Source of the DNA: Paenibacillus sp. RC334
GTDB taxonomy: Bacteria; Bacillota; Bacilli; Paenibacillales; Paenibacillaceae
DNA: 64,000 nt
Assembly (NCBI RefSeq): GCF_030034735.1
Contig: NZ_CP125370.1
Location: 3,534,001-3,598,000 of the forward strand
Direction of reading: 5' to 3'
Part shown: positions 63,802 through 64,000 of the stretch, in pieces
Layout: each line of letters begins with the position of its first letter
How positions within the stretch are numbered: position 1 is the stretch's first letter
Made by a program: the position numbers and the translations under genes
Notes under the pieces: model-generated
Seen by the model: the letters and a program-made list of their open reading frames with translations, nothing else
The model's database searches: none
What the model was told of the DNA's origin: nothing

Positions 63802-64000
63802 ATGTTACACGTTGTTAGTCATAAAGAACAGATTGTAAAAAAAGAATTTCCGGCAGACACTTCCTTTCTCTCCCTCTATCCAGCAGTGGCCCATGAAGCT
63901 CGGCCTTTTATATTGGTACTGCCCGGCGGTGGCTACGAGCACTTGGCTTCACATGAGGGAGAACCCATAGCTCGGTGGTTGAATGATTTAGGTATTCATG
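63802..64000 (+). CDS. Alpha/beta hydrolase/acetyl-esterase-like, N-terminal part (runs off the window)
   Basis: 66 codons to the window edge from the ATG with GGAGGTACCT upstream. LYPAVAHEARPFILVLPGGG followed by YEHLASHEGEPIARWLNDLG has the oxyanion-hole GGGY motif of BD-FAE/acetylxylan esterases; no signal peptide. The catalytic serine is beyond the end. It probably deacetylates xylan or pectin oligomers. The position beside the pectin locus fits. Confidence 0.75.
   Translation, partial: MLHVVSHKEQIVKKEFPADTSFLSLYPAVAHEARPFILVLPGGGYEHLASHEGEPIARWLNDLGIH

Noticed and set aside
1..64000. CRISPR array, prophage or insertion sequence
   Set aside because: No regular spaced repeats, no transposase or phage genes and no terminal inverted repeats were seen.

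Overview
The window looks like a chromosomal segment of a spore-forming Gram-positive bacterium, most probably Paenibacillus (P. polymyxa-like). The reasons are strong AGGAGG-type ribosome binding sites, YesM/YesN two-component regulators, Lpl/Yes-type ABC importers, many plant-polysaccharide enzymes, an SLH-domain protein, a SleB-type hydrolase and a YjcZ-like miniprotein. I see no rRNA, no CRISPR array and no intact mobile element. The genus call is inference from gene content.

Layout. (1) 0.5-11.2 kb: galactan locus on the minus strand: YesM-type kinase, YesN-type regulator, solute-binding lipoprotein, two permeases, cytoplasmic GH42 beta-galactosidase and secreted GH53 endo-galactanase. 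(2) 11.2-16.8 kb: small proteins, a NucB-like secreted nuclease, a bacterial-Ig repeat protein, uracil-DNA glycosylase, a degenerate tRNA-Leu relic and an SLH protein. (3) 16.9-28.8 kb: the most interesting region. A signal-less apiosidase-like (DUF4038/GH140) enzyme, a Lac-family PTS (IIA, IIB, IIC), a PRD-type regulator and a LacI-type repressor lie divergent from a four-gene operon: sugar isomerase, split transketolase (two genes) and FGGY kinase. This matches the non-oxidative D-apiose pathway (isomerase, kinase, transketolase), apparently joined to PTS uptake of an apioside. (4) 28.8-37.1 kb: LysR/MFS pair, GH115-like enzyme, GntR regulator, RspA/ManD-type dehydratase and an EIIBC. (5) 37.1-51.7 kb: tRNA-Leu(TAA), many small membrane or spore-type proteins, GH26 mannanase, glycerol dehydrogenase, acetyltransferase, a KAS III-like protein with a changed catalytic triad, cell-wall hydrolases, and a LysR/YeiH pair. 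(6) 51.9-64 kb: pectin locus with GH43, pectinesterase, esterase, GH28, solute-binding protein, YesL-like protein, two divergently transcribed permeases, a YesS-type regulator and a partial esterase.

How the parts work together: three uptake systems serve different parts of pectin and hemicellulose: galactan side chains (region 1), apiose-containing glycans or glycosides (region 3) and oligogalacturonides (region 6). In region 6 no enzyme has a visible signal peptide, so de-esterification and depolymerisation appear to be cytoplasmic. Several cre-like sites suggest carbon catabolite control.

Caution: six loci (PTS IIC, PRD regulator, LacI, EIIBC, a small membrane protein, GH26) each carry one single-base indel, mostly in short homopolymers. 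In every case removing or adding one base restores a full-length family-typical protein. Sequencing error is a serious alternative to real gene decay.
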